Notes under the pieces: model-generated
The model's input: only the letters and a program-made list of their open reading frames with translations
Database searches by the model: none
What the model was told of the DNA's origin: nothing
Made by a program: the position numbers and the translations under genes
NCBI GenBank assembly: GCA_947184155.2
Contig: CAMXCT020006753.1
Coordinates: 265,891-329,890 of the forward strand
Direction: 5' to 3'
DNA length: 64,000 nucleotides
Origin: Cladocopium goreaui
Lineage: Eukaryota; Sar; Dinophyceae; Suessiales; Symbiodiniaceae
Shown: piece by piece, positions 12,501 to 26,700 of the stretch
Numbering within the stretch: position 1 is the stretch's first letter
Layout of the letters: each line of letters begins with the position of its first letter

Positions 12501-15500
12501 TCAGTTGCCATGGATTACTAAAGGGGCAAGTCACTTGGACTCATGGGAAACCTTTCTGTCACAGAATCCATTTGAAAATGCAGGATTAGCAGCAATCCAA
12601 ACACGTGTCCGGTATTTGCAAAGCCTGTGATGTATGCAAAACATGCAACGCAAAAACCCGAGCCAGGATATGGCCAGTAAAAAACAACACGTCACTTGCT
12701 TTCGATTATCCTCTTAGGTTAGTCGGGATGCCTCGCTGATTCTTTCAGCTTGGCCTTCGCTCTGAGCCACCTGCAGGGGATTTTTATGCCTATTTTGGGC
12801 ATCAAATGACCACATTAATATTGGAACAACTGAACAACATGATAAATCTATATATATATATATAACTCATAGTATTTAGGGTTGGATAATAGGGTTTCGA
12901 GACACACCTTAGGGGGCAACACCTATCCCGTGCCAACTAGATGTAACTATTACGGACGTGCAAAGCTGATGACAGTAGTCGAGCTTGGGAAGGTGCATTC
13001 GGTCTTTCATCAGATTCACGTCATGTGCTGCTCCTATGAATCACTGTCTGACCTTTGGTGGCAATACACCATGGCGGTGGAACAGGTTGCATCTTTTGAC
13101 TGACTTTGAGCATGTTTGTCTCAACAAATTTGCGAAAACGCAGCCCTTCGACTTGGCCCCGGCAGTTTGTTCCCAGCAAATCGCACTGCAAAACATCGCA
13201 GCCATGTGCAAAACTCAAAAAAAATAGCAATCACTCTAGCTATCATCGATCATTCTCATGTGCTCAGATTGCCCAGCTGCCTGTCATTCCCCCTGAACAC
13301 CCTCTGGTGATCAAAGATGGCCCACCCTGTTCGATTACCGGGAAACCATGATTATCAATCATTGTTGTATCCCCCTCCTATTCCCACGAAATAGAACTTT
13401 ATTCAACCATCATTAACCATTGTCAACCATTCTGAACCATCATTAACCATTATCTTCCATGATCATCCACTATAAACTATATCATTAACACCTCTTAACC
13501 ATTCTTAAAAGATCTTAAAAGTAGATCAACCATCACTGACCATCGATTAACCTCCATCAACCATTATCTACCATCATTACCCATGATTAGCCATTCAGTT
13601 TGGCACCATCATTGACCATAGATTCTCAATCATTAATGTCATTAACCATGGATCAACTATCATTCATTCTTCAAAGACGGAGACCCTCGTCCTCCGCCGT
13701 CCCGTTACGGGCCTTCTGTACCAGATCCTTCACCTTGATCTGTCCTGGCGAGGCGAAGAAAAATAGAAAGCCTTCGAAGAAAAATGCTGGGGGGAAATCA
13801 CCTTCAAAATATGGCTAGTTCACCAACAAACATTGGGTTCTTTAATGTTTCTGAATGTGATTTATAGCTGATCTGTGACAGCTAAGTTGATGAACATAAC
13901 TCCAATAACTATGCTTTATGCTTATTAGTTATAGTTCGTGGGCTTTATAAACCAGTATACCCCAATTATGGAAGATTCCAAGATTCCACAAAAAACCACT
14001 TAGCATGTTCGGGCTTCGCGGCTTCACCGTGTAATGCTGCCACATGAATTGACACTTTGCCGGGAGAATCATCTATACATCGTTACATCGTCTGTTTCAT
14101 GGGTACATCATCTAATGGGGAAAATGGACATTCAAATGGGAATCAAATGGGACAATCAGAGGATTTTCCAGCTTCGATGACCTGTTATGGTAGTTGTGTA
14201 CGTTCACCAGGCCATTCATATGTTATGATGCCCAGATTGAATGGCTTTGGGATACCCGAAAAAAGGCAGGTCTGTAGAGAAGATTCTCAGAAAGCATGGG
14301 ATTTGGAGTAATTACTACGATTATCCAAAGCCACATGGTCTAATTATCATAGGTTTTCAAACTACCATCTGGTTATTTAACATAGCCATGTAAAATCACC
14401 ATGTTTAATAGGTAAACCATCTATATAAATGGGTCATCTATACCATGGCTATGTTAAATAACCGGAGGTTAATTATGCCTATAATTTGATGTTCTATGCC
14501 AGTGGTTTGTTGATCCTGTCCCGAAATTGGCCCATCAAGGCTTGTGATCCAGCAGAGCCTGTGCCGTTTTCATCCAGTGCTTCGAATTGATCGGCCCATT
14601 TGCCTCGTCCGTCCCGACTGGGATGTGGCCATCCAACGGACTGAAATGGGATGTGGAAACTATGGAAACCCATGGAAACCTATGGAAACCCATGGAAACC
14701 CATGGAAACCCATGGAAACCCATGGAAACCCTCATATGTGAAGGGGCAACCAAGGCAACCAACCTTCAACTTAAGAAGGTACAAAACTCCTGAACCACCC
14801 TGGCTGTGGCCAAAACTCTGGTGAAATTCTCCTGCGCCTGGGAAAAGAAGTGAAATAACCACCGTTGGCAAAAAAAAACGACTTCCAATCCTTCTCATGG
14901 AGAATTCATGAGAATTCAACATCAAATAGCATCATTGTTACTAAACATATTGCTGAACTGGCCGAAAAGCAGATGTCATATTAGTATATATATATATATA
15001 TATATCAGTCATATTAGTTGTATATCCCGGTCTAATCGTTAAATATCGTTAAATAACCATAGGGCCTATGTCGTCAAATCCACCGCTGTCAAGACACGGA
15101 CTTGCTCCACTGATGCCATCGGAGCTATGGCCGAGAGCACAGCGCGTTTCACTTCCTAAAGGCGTGTGCAGTCGATAGCGGCTTCGGGTTCATTTCTGGT
15201 CATTGGGCCGCTATATGTACAGCAGGTATCTATCTACATGCATGATCATATTTACAAGTATGTGTATGTGTATGTTACAGCCGATAACATTTATGGATTT
15301 GTTTTACGTATGTGTATATAATTGTATATATATATATACAATCCCAATATTCACAAATGAAGATGCAGAAAATAAGACTGGGATAGTCCAGTACACTTCG
15401 GATGTTCTGGTCCTCTGGGAGGTGCGAAGGGGAAAAAGGGGGAAACCTGATTCCATAAGTCTTCACCGTAAAAATGAAGGTCATGCAATATGGAATCAAT

Positions 15501-18500
15501 GGAATTAGTGTGGAATTCTGATATTTGGAATACCATCTGGTTATTTAACATAGCCATGGAAAATCACATTTTTAAGAACGGTAAACCATCTATTTCTATG
15601 GGCCATGGCTTCCATGGCTATGTTAAATAACCAGAGGGTATATTTGGCTGTATCACAGCGACAGCTAGATGCTAAAGGCGGAGTGGCGGAAGCATTTCAA
15701 GCTGAGGCATGGGAGTCTGAGGGGACTTCACTAAGACTTATCAGTTGGCAGTCTTACAGAAATTCATCTGTCCCTGAAAGGCATCTTGGATGATCTTGAA
15801 AGTTTGCTGAATGAAATATGATCCAAGCCAATCCCCATCCCCTTCCCAGTGTCGAGCATCGTTACTTCGTGTGAAAGCTTTGAGACCGTCCAAGATACTC
15901 GCATCCAATTCCACCGCTGGTGCCCCTGGAGCTGTTCCGCTGGCCAACCAGGGATGAGCCATCGCTTCCTGGCATCTGGTCACTGGGGAGAAGTGTGGGC
16001 TATTGGCGCGCCTGTATTGGCAAGTTGCCGGGTTGCCTTTTCCAATCCCAATCCAAAATTCTGGTCAACTTCAATCTTTGGTCTTTTTGTTGGTTAATTA
16101 AAGCCCCAGGTTTAGCTGGGGGCCTGTCTGAGCGCAGGGGCTCATCCCCAAAATCCCATGATTTATCAGCGTGTTCCTATTTATGTGGTCTTCCCCCAGT
16201 TTCAAACACCCAACTATCCTATCAAGTCGGTTCATGTCGGTTCTACACCATGGTATGGCCACTATTGTCCATGATATTCCATATATACATGTACAAAAAA
16301 CGTATGTAATGAGTTAAATCCCCAAGGGGCTCTCTTGCCATCCAACCCTTGAGGACCTCAGCGGTCATGCGCTTGGAGGGATCGACCTGAAAGAGTTTCC
16401 CAATGAAGTCCTGGACGACCGGAGCCAACCAGAGCCAACGGCCCAGTCCCTATCCCCTCTAGGTGACCTGAAAAATGATGAGATCGCCAGATGTTTTTTC
16501 GAAGGGAGTTGGGTTTTTTTCTATATCCATATCTATCAAATACAAATTATATCGAATTGTTATGGATCAAATTGGTAAAATGCCACCTACTAAATTCTAC
16601 TCATATGATCTAATATGAACGTCCCTTGTAAATGGGGCCCCAAAAATGGAATAGATCCAAATACATTCTGCCAGTGTTTGGGCGGTATCTTAGGGGGAAA
16701 TTCTAAAGACTCCAAGGCTCTAAGGTTCATAGGGAGTGTACTGTTTACTCGTTGAACAAAATTGCTGGTGCCCCTCTTAAGATTGGTGATATTGATTGGG
16801 TCAGACCAAGGCTGCCGTCATCGAATCTTGAGACTGTTTCCAGAAGTGCAAACAGGTCATCATAGGTCCATCAGTCCTAAACGGGATCGACAAATCACCT
16901 TTCAACGCACCCAGCCTTCGCATTCTGTGTGACATTGCCCCATCGATCTTCTGCGAAACGATACTCTCCTACCATGAGGTGAACGTGCGGCATGATGTGG
17001 CTGGAAATCGAGCCACCCAACATCAGTAGTGGGGGATGAGATCTTCTTGAGTCTTCCGATGTTTTCTGGGACCCATATGCACCTGGGTCTATTGACCCAA
17101 CCCAGAGTGAACATTGGTTGCAGCTTTTGTTGCAAGTTCTCATTCTTGTGTCCATGATCCTGGCAATTCCTTTAAGATACCACCTCCGGTGCAGGCTGAG
17201 GCCCGTGGATCGCGTCCTTGTAAGATCAAGCGGTAGGTTTGCCGATCATTCCTTCCCATGAAGGGAGCCCGGCCATCCAGCAGAATGTAGGTCAAGATGC
17301 CCAGGGACCACATGTCACACTGTTCTGTGTAGTTGCCTTAGCAGAAAACAACTGGTCCTCCCAGCAATGGTCACCCAATGCAACTCACAGAGGTGTTGCT
17401 TCCAGAATGAAGAAATCGACGTGTGAGGAGGTTGGTAAACGTTGTAAACTTGACTCATTGTTACAGCTTCAGTGGCTGGCTCTTTGCATAAGCTATACTG
17501 TATGCATCTATGTGTTTGAAATAGCCTTTCACACTCACAACATCTAATAGCGACATGAACACTGACCATATAAGCTGAGAATCTATGGCGATCTGTGCCG
17601 GTTTCCTAACATCATTGGACCGTTCTAGTATTGAAACATATTTTTCACCCCTGGTGACTTGAGGATTCCGCCATTGGAAACCCCCATAGGTCTAGTCGTC
17701 TTGGACACCCACATGCCGCCTCGTAGAACTTCGGGAGCCGCGTAGTACAGAGTACCACAGGAGTCGGTCATGGGAAACTCATCGATGCTATGCGCCAGCC
17801 CGAAATCAATCATCCTCGGGGGCCAAGCCGGGCACACCATTGATGGATCTTTGGGAAAGAACATCACCATGATGGGCTATGGCAGCTATGGATCAATAGA
17901 TTTATCACTAACTACCCCTATTTTAGGGGGATTAACATCCATTTACCCAGCGAATTTTGATGTTAGGGACCAAGTCTGCGCCCAAACAGGGGCTGTTCTA
18001 GCGGGGCTGTCGCAGAAACTGATGGGCTTATTTCTGGGCTTAAGACATATACTGTATGTGTGTATATATATATAGTAACCATTAGCAACCCCCAGCCATA
18101 GATGGCAAAAGGTTGGAAACCTGGAAAGGATGGGGGAAACGAACATGTTTTACCCTCTGGTAATCAAACGTGGTAATTGAAAATCCACTATAAATGGTGT
18201 CTTAATGGGAACATCAGTACCGGAGGGGTGAAAAAAGGCATCGAGTGCTTGATTATAGACAGCAATGATTTGAAATTCCAAACCTTTGACACGGCATCAT
18301 CACAAGATTGAATTCTCCAACACGCGCCAACAGACTGCGGAGCGTCTTGATTCGAGCGTTCTCTGAATCATCTTCCAGGCAGAAATTCTCAAGCTTCAAA
18401 TCCTTGCGCTCTGGAAAGGTGCGATCAACCCTGGGGCAAATAGCCAACAGCATATCGATTTGAGTATTTGACTTGTTTCAAAACTTGTTCATCCTCGGAC

Positions 18501-21500
18501 ATCCTTGGAATCTCAACATCCAGCATGACAAACCGAGCATCCCGGTGGCACACACCGTTGCGATGGCAGTACCCCACCGCACTCAAGATTTGACGCACTA
18601 CCTCCACGGCATCTTTCTCGGTGTATCGTCGCCTAAGTTCTCAGGATGGGCTGGGAAGGAGCTTTCCTCATGGTTTTTGAAAGGCCTAGAATTGATGGGA
18701 AGAACATCCAAAAACCATAGTTTCCTGCAAGTTAATTACACTCAAACTATCTCAAACTAGAAAAGAGATTTGGGTCGGGGGAAAAAAAAAGAACAAGGGG
18801 GGGTCCAATTCCCCAATTCAAACCACCAAGCTGCTTTTTTGCGAAGGCATCAAACAAATCCGGTCCGTTGAGTTTTTCCATCACCAGCAGCAAGCGTGTT
18901 GGTTCCTCATAGACCTTGCGGCAGATCGGCCATCAAAGGACATGGGGGTTCATCTCAAAATGGGGATCATCTCAAAATGGGGAATATCTAAAATTCATTA
19001 TAATTTTGAAACCAGATAATAAATCATATATACCGGGGTTTGATTCCAAAATCTCAAATAAATCACATCCAGATTTTGGAACATACTGAACCGGACTGGA
19101 TTTCATGGATCATGGATGATCATGGTATGCCCGGTCACGGCCTCCAACAAGCGACAAATGTTGGGATGGTCCATGGCCAGTTGATGCTGGATCTCCGCCT
19201 TGATATGTTCTTCCTTCGATTTGTCCAGTGGCAAAGTCTTAATTGCCACCTCTACCTGGCCGCTTCAAAATCAATGGGGAGAATGATGATAAATCACCAA
19301 TTTGAGGCTACCCCGCTGCCCCATTCTTAGATACAGTAAATGTAAGTGGTTGAAAAAAAACAACCTGGTAACCTGGTAATTGGAGATTTAGATTGATGTC
19401 GAGTGCATGGAATCAAGTTGGTTGACTTGTAGTCGAGGCGCAGTACCGGTCGAGTCGGTAAAAAGTGAATTCTGAAGGTTTGTAGAAACTTTGAAAAGGT
19501 AGGGTCCTCCATTCTGCGAAAATCCTGAAAGAACATGGTTGACTTGATATCGATATCGTTCTTTAATCGATGCGATTGCACGCTGGGTTTTTAAAATAGA
19601 TTCTGGAAATTCATGTGCAAGTCAGATTTTTTTCAATGTTTTTCATAATAAGTATCTTGTGAAGACGGCTGGTAAATGCTGGTAATGTTAACAGTTAACA
19701 TATGTTAACCAAGGATCAACAAATTACCAGTTTACAGGCAGGGGGTCGTACCAATTTTAGAGTCATTTATATCACTATTTTGGGGGTAACCGCCCTAATC
19801 AACCAACAGGGTTTATTAATCCGAGGCTGACATTTAAAAAAGATGTAAAATGTAAACCAAAATGATGGAAGTGGAAAACAAACTAAAACGTCTGAATCGG
19901 CTGAATGATAATTTTATGGTACAAATATTCAAATTCAGTCTCCAAAATTGTGGATATATTAGTGGCGGACGAAATTATTTACTACTCGCAATGGACATCA
20001 CCAAAGTGGGTGGTCCCCTATCGGTTGTGAAGGTTGGTACTTCCATGCTATGTACAAAAATAGGGTATCGGTAAGTGTGTGGTGGTTGTGAATGTTTCCA
20101 CACAAATTTGAACATCCCAAGTCCACTCCTTATTTTTGTCGATTGTTGATATGATTTATCTCAGGAAACCTTCCCGAAACACTGAATCATTCGACTTTTC
20201 TGATCCCCCTCATCAGCCATCCCAAGCTTGCCCAAATCATTTTGCCAGAGTCACTCCAGTTTTCCTTAGGTTTGGCTAAGGGATCCTCAAAATTCATACG
20301 TGCGGAAAATTGGAGGATCAATCAAAAACAAAGTTTTGAAAGCAAATCATCCCTTCCCCCAATATCAAACACTCCTCAAACAAAACCCTGGTAGCATGTA
20401 ATGGATCTGTGAATACAAAAACACCCGCCGGAAGCGTTACCGGCGTACGAAAATGATCAAAATTACTACGTCGTCACAGCGAGGAGCCAGTTTTTGCATT
20501 CAAAACTTCTTTTAAAAAAAAAGGTCCATCTACTTTGGGAATGACAACCCTTCCATGACTTCAGCCTCAAAAAGGGCAACCGCAACTTTTTCTCACATTT
20601 TCATATTTGAGGATTGCGCGCCTGGCCCTTTTTCGATGGCAAACTTCCAGGGATGGTTTGTTTGAGGACCTTCCAGAATCCATCTACGTGACCCGTGTGG
20701 ATCTTGACTTTCCCCCTGTTCTTCAGGGTTTTGGTGCGACAAAAGATGCCTTGGCCCCTCGCGTCTGCCAGTATGTGCTTTTCTTGGTCTGCTTTCGTCT
20801 GTCTTTCACAACAACACCAGGAAAAAAAATAGTGGACGCCACCACTTGCTCCACCTTTTCAAGTGACATAAAGCATGAAAATACTGAAGTACGGGGGTGT
20901 CGCAAACACACACACACAGGCCTGAAAACCTTATTGTGACAGAATCTACTCTTCATCGTTGCTTTGGTTTGATTCTGTTCCTATGCTTCCGCTGGCTACA
21001 GCTTCTGAATCAACTGTCACACCCTACCACGTTCCTGCCTCAGCTTTGCTTCCTTCTTGCTTTTGCGTCTTTCTTCTTCTCTTCCGCAGGCGTGGGAGTA
21101 TTTATATAATACTACTTTTATTTTTATATATAATACACAAATAGGAATGTTCTAAGAATTTGAGGGACCCTCGACCTATTGTGGTGGAAATTTCCCCGTA
21201 TTTAAAAATAAGAATTTGAGGGACCCTGGGCCTCAAACTTTCGGATTCTTAACCAACTCTCGGGCTGTATTTTACCATTTTTACCTCCATAATCACCTTA
21301 TACTAACCCCCAAAAAAAACAGAAAAGAAATGTTCACTATTTTAGGTAGGAATCCACTTTCCTGTCTTTTCCCGGTGGTGCGATTTTTAGAGGGGAAAAA
21401 AGGGATGAGTTTTTCTCAATCGCAGCTCCAGGCGTCTTGTTCTTGCCCACAATGACTCCACCAGACATTCCTGTGCCCAACCTTGGATCGATTCCCAAAG

Positions 21501-23583
21501 TGATGGATGTCCATTTGGGAAAAATGAAATAAATCACGTTCAACTTCATTAAATTCCATTAATCGCGACCAGATCTAATTTTATTAATCCCGGTTATATC
21601 TTATGTATTAAGCTATATATATATCATATTATTATATATATATCATATTAATATATATATATATTGTATCAAATATATTCTATAGTATATTAGTATACAT
21701 GTATAGTATTATTTATAAATATATACCCGCCTGTAAACTGACATAAATGTGGAAAACCCACTATTTGTAGATCATTCTCCGAGCGGGTTTCCCCATGGGT
21801 TTTGCACATCTATATAAACGTTTATCATGTGGTGTGTATATATATAATTTGGGTGGTTCTTAAGACATGGGATCCCCAAAACACCATAGGTTTCAATACC
21901 AAGTCGTGGTCTCTAATGACTTGGATGATGACTGGGGGTACGAGTACCCCCATGATTTTGGAATTTCGGAAACCCCCATGTATGTATATGTATAGTTATT
22001 TAATCCTGTAATTATATATATATATCTATTTAATTATATATATATGTGTATATATATATATCATCTCAAAACATCGTTAATTTATACATTACGTAGTTAA
22101 TTAGAAGACGCGGTAATAGCGTCTTTCGTCTCTAGTCTCTATCTATAAATCATGAAGCAAATGCCCAAGCAACACGTCTCCCGGTCGCAGTTCATAGGAC
22201 TCCTCGAAGCGCCCGCCGGAGCGACTGCGCACCAAACGGGTGAGTCGGACCGCCGGATCCACGGGGATGTCCTTCCTGGGCCCAATTGGGGAGTTAATAA
22301 AAGGTTAATAATAATTGATAATGGATTTAATGGATTTTACTGGATTTTACTGGATTTTAATGGATTTTACTGGATTTTAATGGATTTTACTGGATTTTAA
22401 TGGATTTTAATGGGCTTTAATGGATTTTACTTGATTTTATTTTGTTTTATGGATTTTACTGGGTTTTAATTGATTTTTTCTGGATTTTGAGTGGTTTGAA
22501 TCTTACTGGATTTTAATGGATTTTACTTGATTTTCATGGATTTTAATGGAGTTTAATTGATTCTACTAGATTTTAACGGTTTTTTATGGATTTTCATGGA
22601 TTTTAATGGTTTTATTGGGTTTCAATGCGATCTTTAACAATGATAAACCACCCAGTTAATGGGTTTTAATGTAGGTGAATCAATGTGATAAACCACCCAT
22701 GACTGGGAATGGCAACAGCTATAACCATACCACCTATAAAAATGGTGACTGGGGGATGGTTTACAATGGGATTCCATGGGGTTATAATACGTATGTTAGA
22801 ATCGCGTTGTAATTGGATGAATGGGATTAAAATGAGATTTCATGGGGTTATAATGGTATTACAATTGGATGAATGGGATAATGATGGTGTTATAACTGGA
22901 TGAATGAGACTATATTGGATTTTACGGGGATTGTAATAGGATTTCATAGGGTTGTAACGGGACTCAATGGGATTCTGTACAATGGGAAAAAAATGGTAGA
23001 AGGGGGAAGCTAGGACAAGACAGGTTGTAGGTCAGGTGGGAGGCTGTTATGTGTTTGTTCAATCTTGTAGTCTGAAATGTTTGACTGTTTCTTTTTGGTT
23101 ATATTGCTATATATATATAAATGTTTTAGGTTGTTGTAATAATGTTTGGTTTCAATGAGGGTAGGCTTTGTTGAGGGTGTTTTGCCTGTTATGTTTTTTA
23201 TGTTGTTGTTCAATGTTTCTTCCTTACTTGAGAGGGGGGGGACGAAAGGTAGGGGGGGGCAAAAGAGAGCAACAGGAAAAATATTGCCAAACTGAGATTG
23301 ATACTTCTCTTCACTCAAACCTCCTGCAGAAGAAAATGTTAGCCCCCAAAAAAGCTTTGTGGGAATAGAATCAGAAACATAATGTCAAATGTAAAGTAAC
23401 TTCACGCGCGCGCGCGCGCCGCGCGCGCGCGTGAACCATCCTGCATGCAGGTGCTTCTCCGCGCGCGCGCGGCGCGCGCGCGAGCGCACGCATGTGCGGG
23501 ACGTAAACATTGCGAGTCTCTATTCCCCGGCACGGCCTCAATGGGACTAGAACATCCACGATAGATCGATAGATCAATACATC

Positions 23584-23616
<33 letters not shown>

Positions 23617-23741
23617 AACTATAAATAAATAAATAAATAGATGAATAAATAGATAGAGAGATAGAAGCATCGATCGATAAATAGATAGATCGATGGCTAC
23701 CTTGATCGATAAACAGATAGATAAATAGATAGATCAATAGG

Positions 23742-23778
<37 letters not shown>

Positions 23779-26700
23779 CCAAGGATAGATAGATAAATAC
23801 ATACATAGATGGACAACTAGATAGATAGATATATCGATAGATAGATGGATAAGGAGGTAGGTACAGAGTCAGAGAAAAAGAGAGAGAAAAAAATGCGGAC
23901 CAGGGGGGAATCGAATGGGGGGGGGAGGGGGGGGCCCCCCCCCCCTAAGTCTCCGTTCGTGACTCTCGGCTTTCAATTTCCGGGAAAGGAGCAGCCACCT
24001 CCCCCAGTACTAAACTAGTACTAAAGTACATAGAACTCAGGTAGCCTAGGCTACCTTTCGTGATCTTTGATGTTTTATGTGGTGGTGGTTTTGGGAATAT
24101 TTTGCCCCTAACTTTCACTTGATGGTTTGGTTTAAGATGAGGGGGATAATTGTTTAGGCTGTTGGGGTTTATGTTTGTGTTTGGATGGGTGATTACTTCA
24201 TAATATGTTTTGTTAAGATATTATGAATTAATCATTTATGCTTTCCACTTTCCTATTCCATCCCACCAGTGTTCAATTATCCTGACTTGACTTGTGATAG
24301 TTGGCTCGTCTGTATCATCTAAAATTAGTTCATCTATTGCTAATGCTAATAGAGTTTGATTTATTGCCATAGCATCCCATTTTCCATCACGGTTAAGTTC
24401 CTTACCACATTCAACGATAATTGTTTTGTTAGTGAGGTTTTCATACATTCTTTTTATAATGTCAAATCTCATAAGCGAAAAAATTATCATTCCATTTATT
24501 CCTTAGTCGTTTTTCAGCCTATCAATTACTTTAAACCACCAGTATTCTCCTTCCTCATCATCTGGTGAAGGCATAGGATGACACTTTACAAAGTCTCTAA
24601 TCTCTTCATCTTCTTTTTCTATTGCTTGTCTATCACATTCGTGTTCATCTTCGCTTTCACTACCAAAGTCAGCATATATACCGATATTATCTCTATCTAT
24701 AACCTGAATTTTTGCTTTACTCATTTTCTCTTATTATATATAGTTATTTTTTCTTTAAGTATTTACCACTTTTTGTAGATACTCTTTTATTTCTTCTATG
24801 TTCAAATATTTCTCATAACCGTTGAACAGTTCTTCAACATATTCACGCAAAAATATTTTCAAAATGTCATTTACCTTAAACTCCCTATTTCTGAATGTAT
24901 AAATCCAATCGTTTTGAGGAAACCACCACTCCCGTTTGTTCTTACAATATGTCATATATGTAAGGTCGTGAAAGTTTTTAAGGAAGTGATAGGTAGTTTT
25001 CCACTCCTTTTTCACAAAGGACTTAATCGCCATTAAGAACAGTTTGTCATGTTTGAATTCTTGCTTGAGTTTGAATGTATCCATTAAAACATCAATTTTT
25101 CTTTTCATTTGCCGAGTGTTTGTTCGGTTCGTGTTGGACAAATAAATAGGTGATTTCTCCATCCTTGTTTTAAAGAAATAGATTGTCTTTTCTACTCTCG
25201 TCAGTTTTTTATCATTAAAATAGTCAAAATGATAATTGAAATCTATGTATCTACGCTCCTTATCGTTTAAGTCTTTACATTTTGAACAGTGAAGGTTGTA
25301 ATCACATATCTCATCACAAATTCCAGCGGGAAAAATATTGTTCAATAAATCCTTTAGGTCAGTCATTTCTTTCTTACAACATCCGCAGTTTTTATAAGTA
25401 AATAGCATCCTCTTACTATATATAGGTATTTTTTCTTTAAGTAGTTTTTGGGGTCTCTTTCATTTTTTTAGTTCGGGTCGGTTTTTCTTTTCCCTTTCCT
25501 CCTCTTCCAGTTCTCTTATGACCATATCAATTTCATTCATTCCTTCGTTGGGGTCTTGTCCATTTGCGAGGTTTCTTAACCTCTCAATCCTTCACTTTGT
25601 GTCTTTCATTGGGTGGGAGGGTTTTGAGATGTTCCTTCGACTCTGTCAGGTCAAAGTATGTGTCTTGTTCTTCGCATTTCTATTCGTTGTCCTTCAACTG
25701 CCATACATCCTTTTTCACTGTGTTCGTCTAAAAGTGCTTGTGATTTAAACCCGTGATTACAATGAAAGCAATGATATTTTTCATTGTGTTTGTTGGTCTG
25801 ACTTCCTATAAGTTTATCATAATCTTTTATATAAACATAATGGTAGTCATCCCCGTCTTCAAGTTTCAAAAGGCTGATTTGATGAGTTGCTCTTTTAACC
25901 TTTGTTTTCTATACAAAAGTAGTATTGACTGTTTATCATCTTCAGGATTGAGAAAATAAACATTGACTGCTATTTTTCCATCATTGTTTTCTTCAAGAGT
26001 ATCTATGTCAATGTTTGATGATGGAAAATTTACATTGGTCCAATTCAGTTTATCATCTAAATTTTTGTAGTGAGACAGTCGTTCGGGATGGTCTTTCTCA
26101 TACACTTTGCATATACCACATTGAACGGAATACTTGAAGCATTTATTATCTTCGTTTTTGATGTTGATACACGTTTTTTTGTTTTGAACCCATTTAGGTA
26201 AAGGTATGAATTTACCTCCACGAGTTGGATTGTATTTATAAAAGTTAAATTTTATCTTATCCATCTGTGTTAGGACTAATCCACTCTCAGACATTTCTAA
26301 TACTTCCGCTTGATGTTCAATGTCTGTTGCCATCTGGTTCAATACATTTGTTATTTCGTCTTCGTTAGTTATTTCATATCTTCTGCTCCTAACTTCTCTT
26401 CTCACAATTTCGTTAGTCTTCTTGCTCTTGAAGTTGCTGAAGGTTTGTAATAAAACCTTCATTCCTTTATGCTTTTGTAAGTATTCTCTTATCTTGAAGT
26501 CTTGATATTTTAGATATTGTATTGCCTTGACGCCTTTGACCCTGATGTCGCTGATGGCATAAGATGATGTATAATTCTTGAATGCTGACTGTTCGTCGGT
26601 GATGGTTGCTTTGTATCTTTTTTGTATTCCTGTTAAGGCTTTGTTCTTGTCTAAATTTATCCATCTAATGCCTCTCTTCTCTTTCAATTCGTATCTTTTG

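Larger units (their letters stand above)
23227..24065. other. Block of about 840 bp interrupting the left terminal repeat
   Basis: Absent from the right end. It contains a CG-alternating inverted repeat (23,405-23,485), a GATA microsatellite (23,570-23,860), a run of G then C (23,920-23,946) and the perfect 18-bp palindrome AGGTAGCCTAGGCTACCT (24,039-24,056). After it, CTTTGATGTTTTATGT matches the right-end sequence again. Looks like a later insertion. Confidence 0.65.

Noticed and set aside
14535..14925. FHGFPWVSMG and HGNPWKPMET repeat ORFs
   Set aside because: An 11-bp minisatellite in a kinase intron gives open frames on both strands.
22982..22987. Treating the TSD as certain
   Set aside because: The left flank is rich in ATGGG by itself and the TIR starts with an A-run, so a chance match or one-base shift is possible; reported only as a candidate.
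23371..23806. Leu/Ser/Ile/Tyr ORFs resembling membrane proteins
   Set aside because: Translation of the GATA microsatellite in the TIR insertion.
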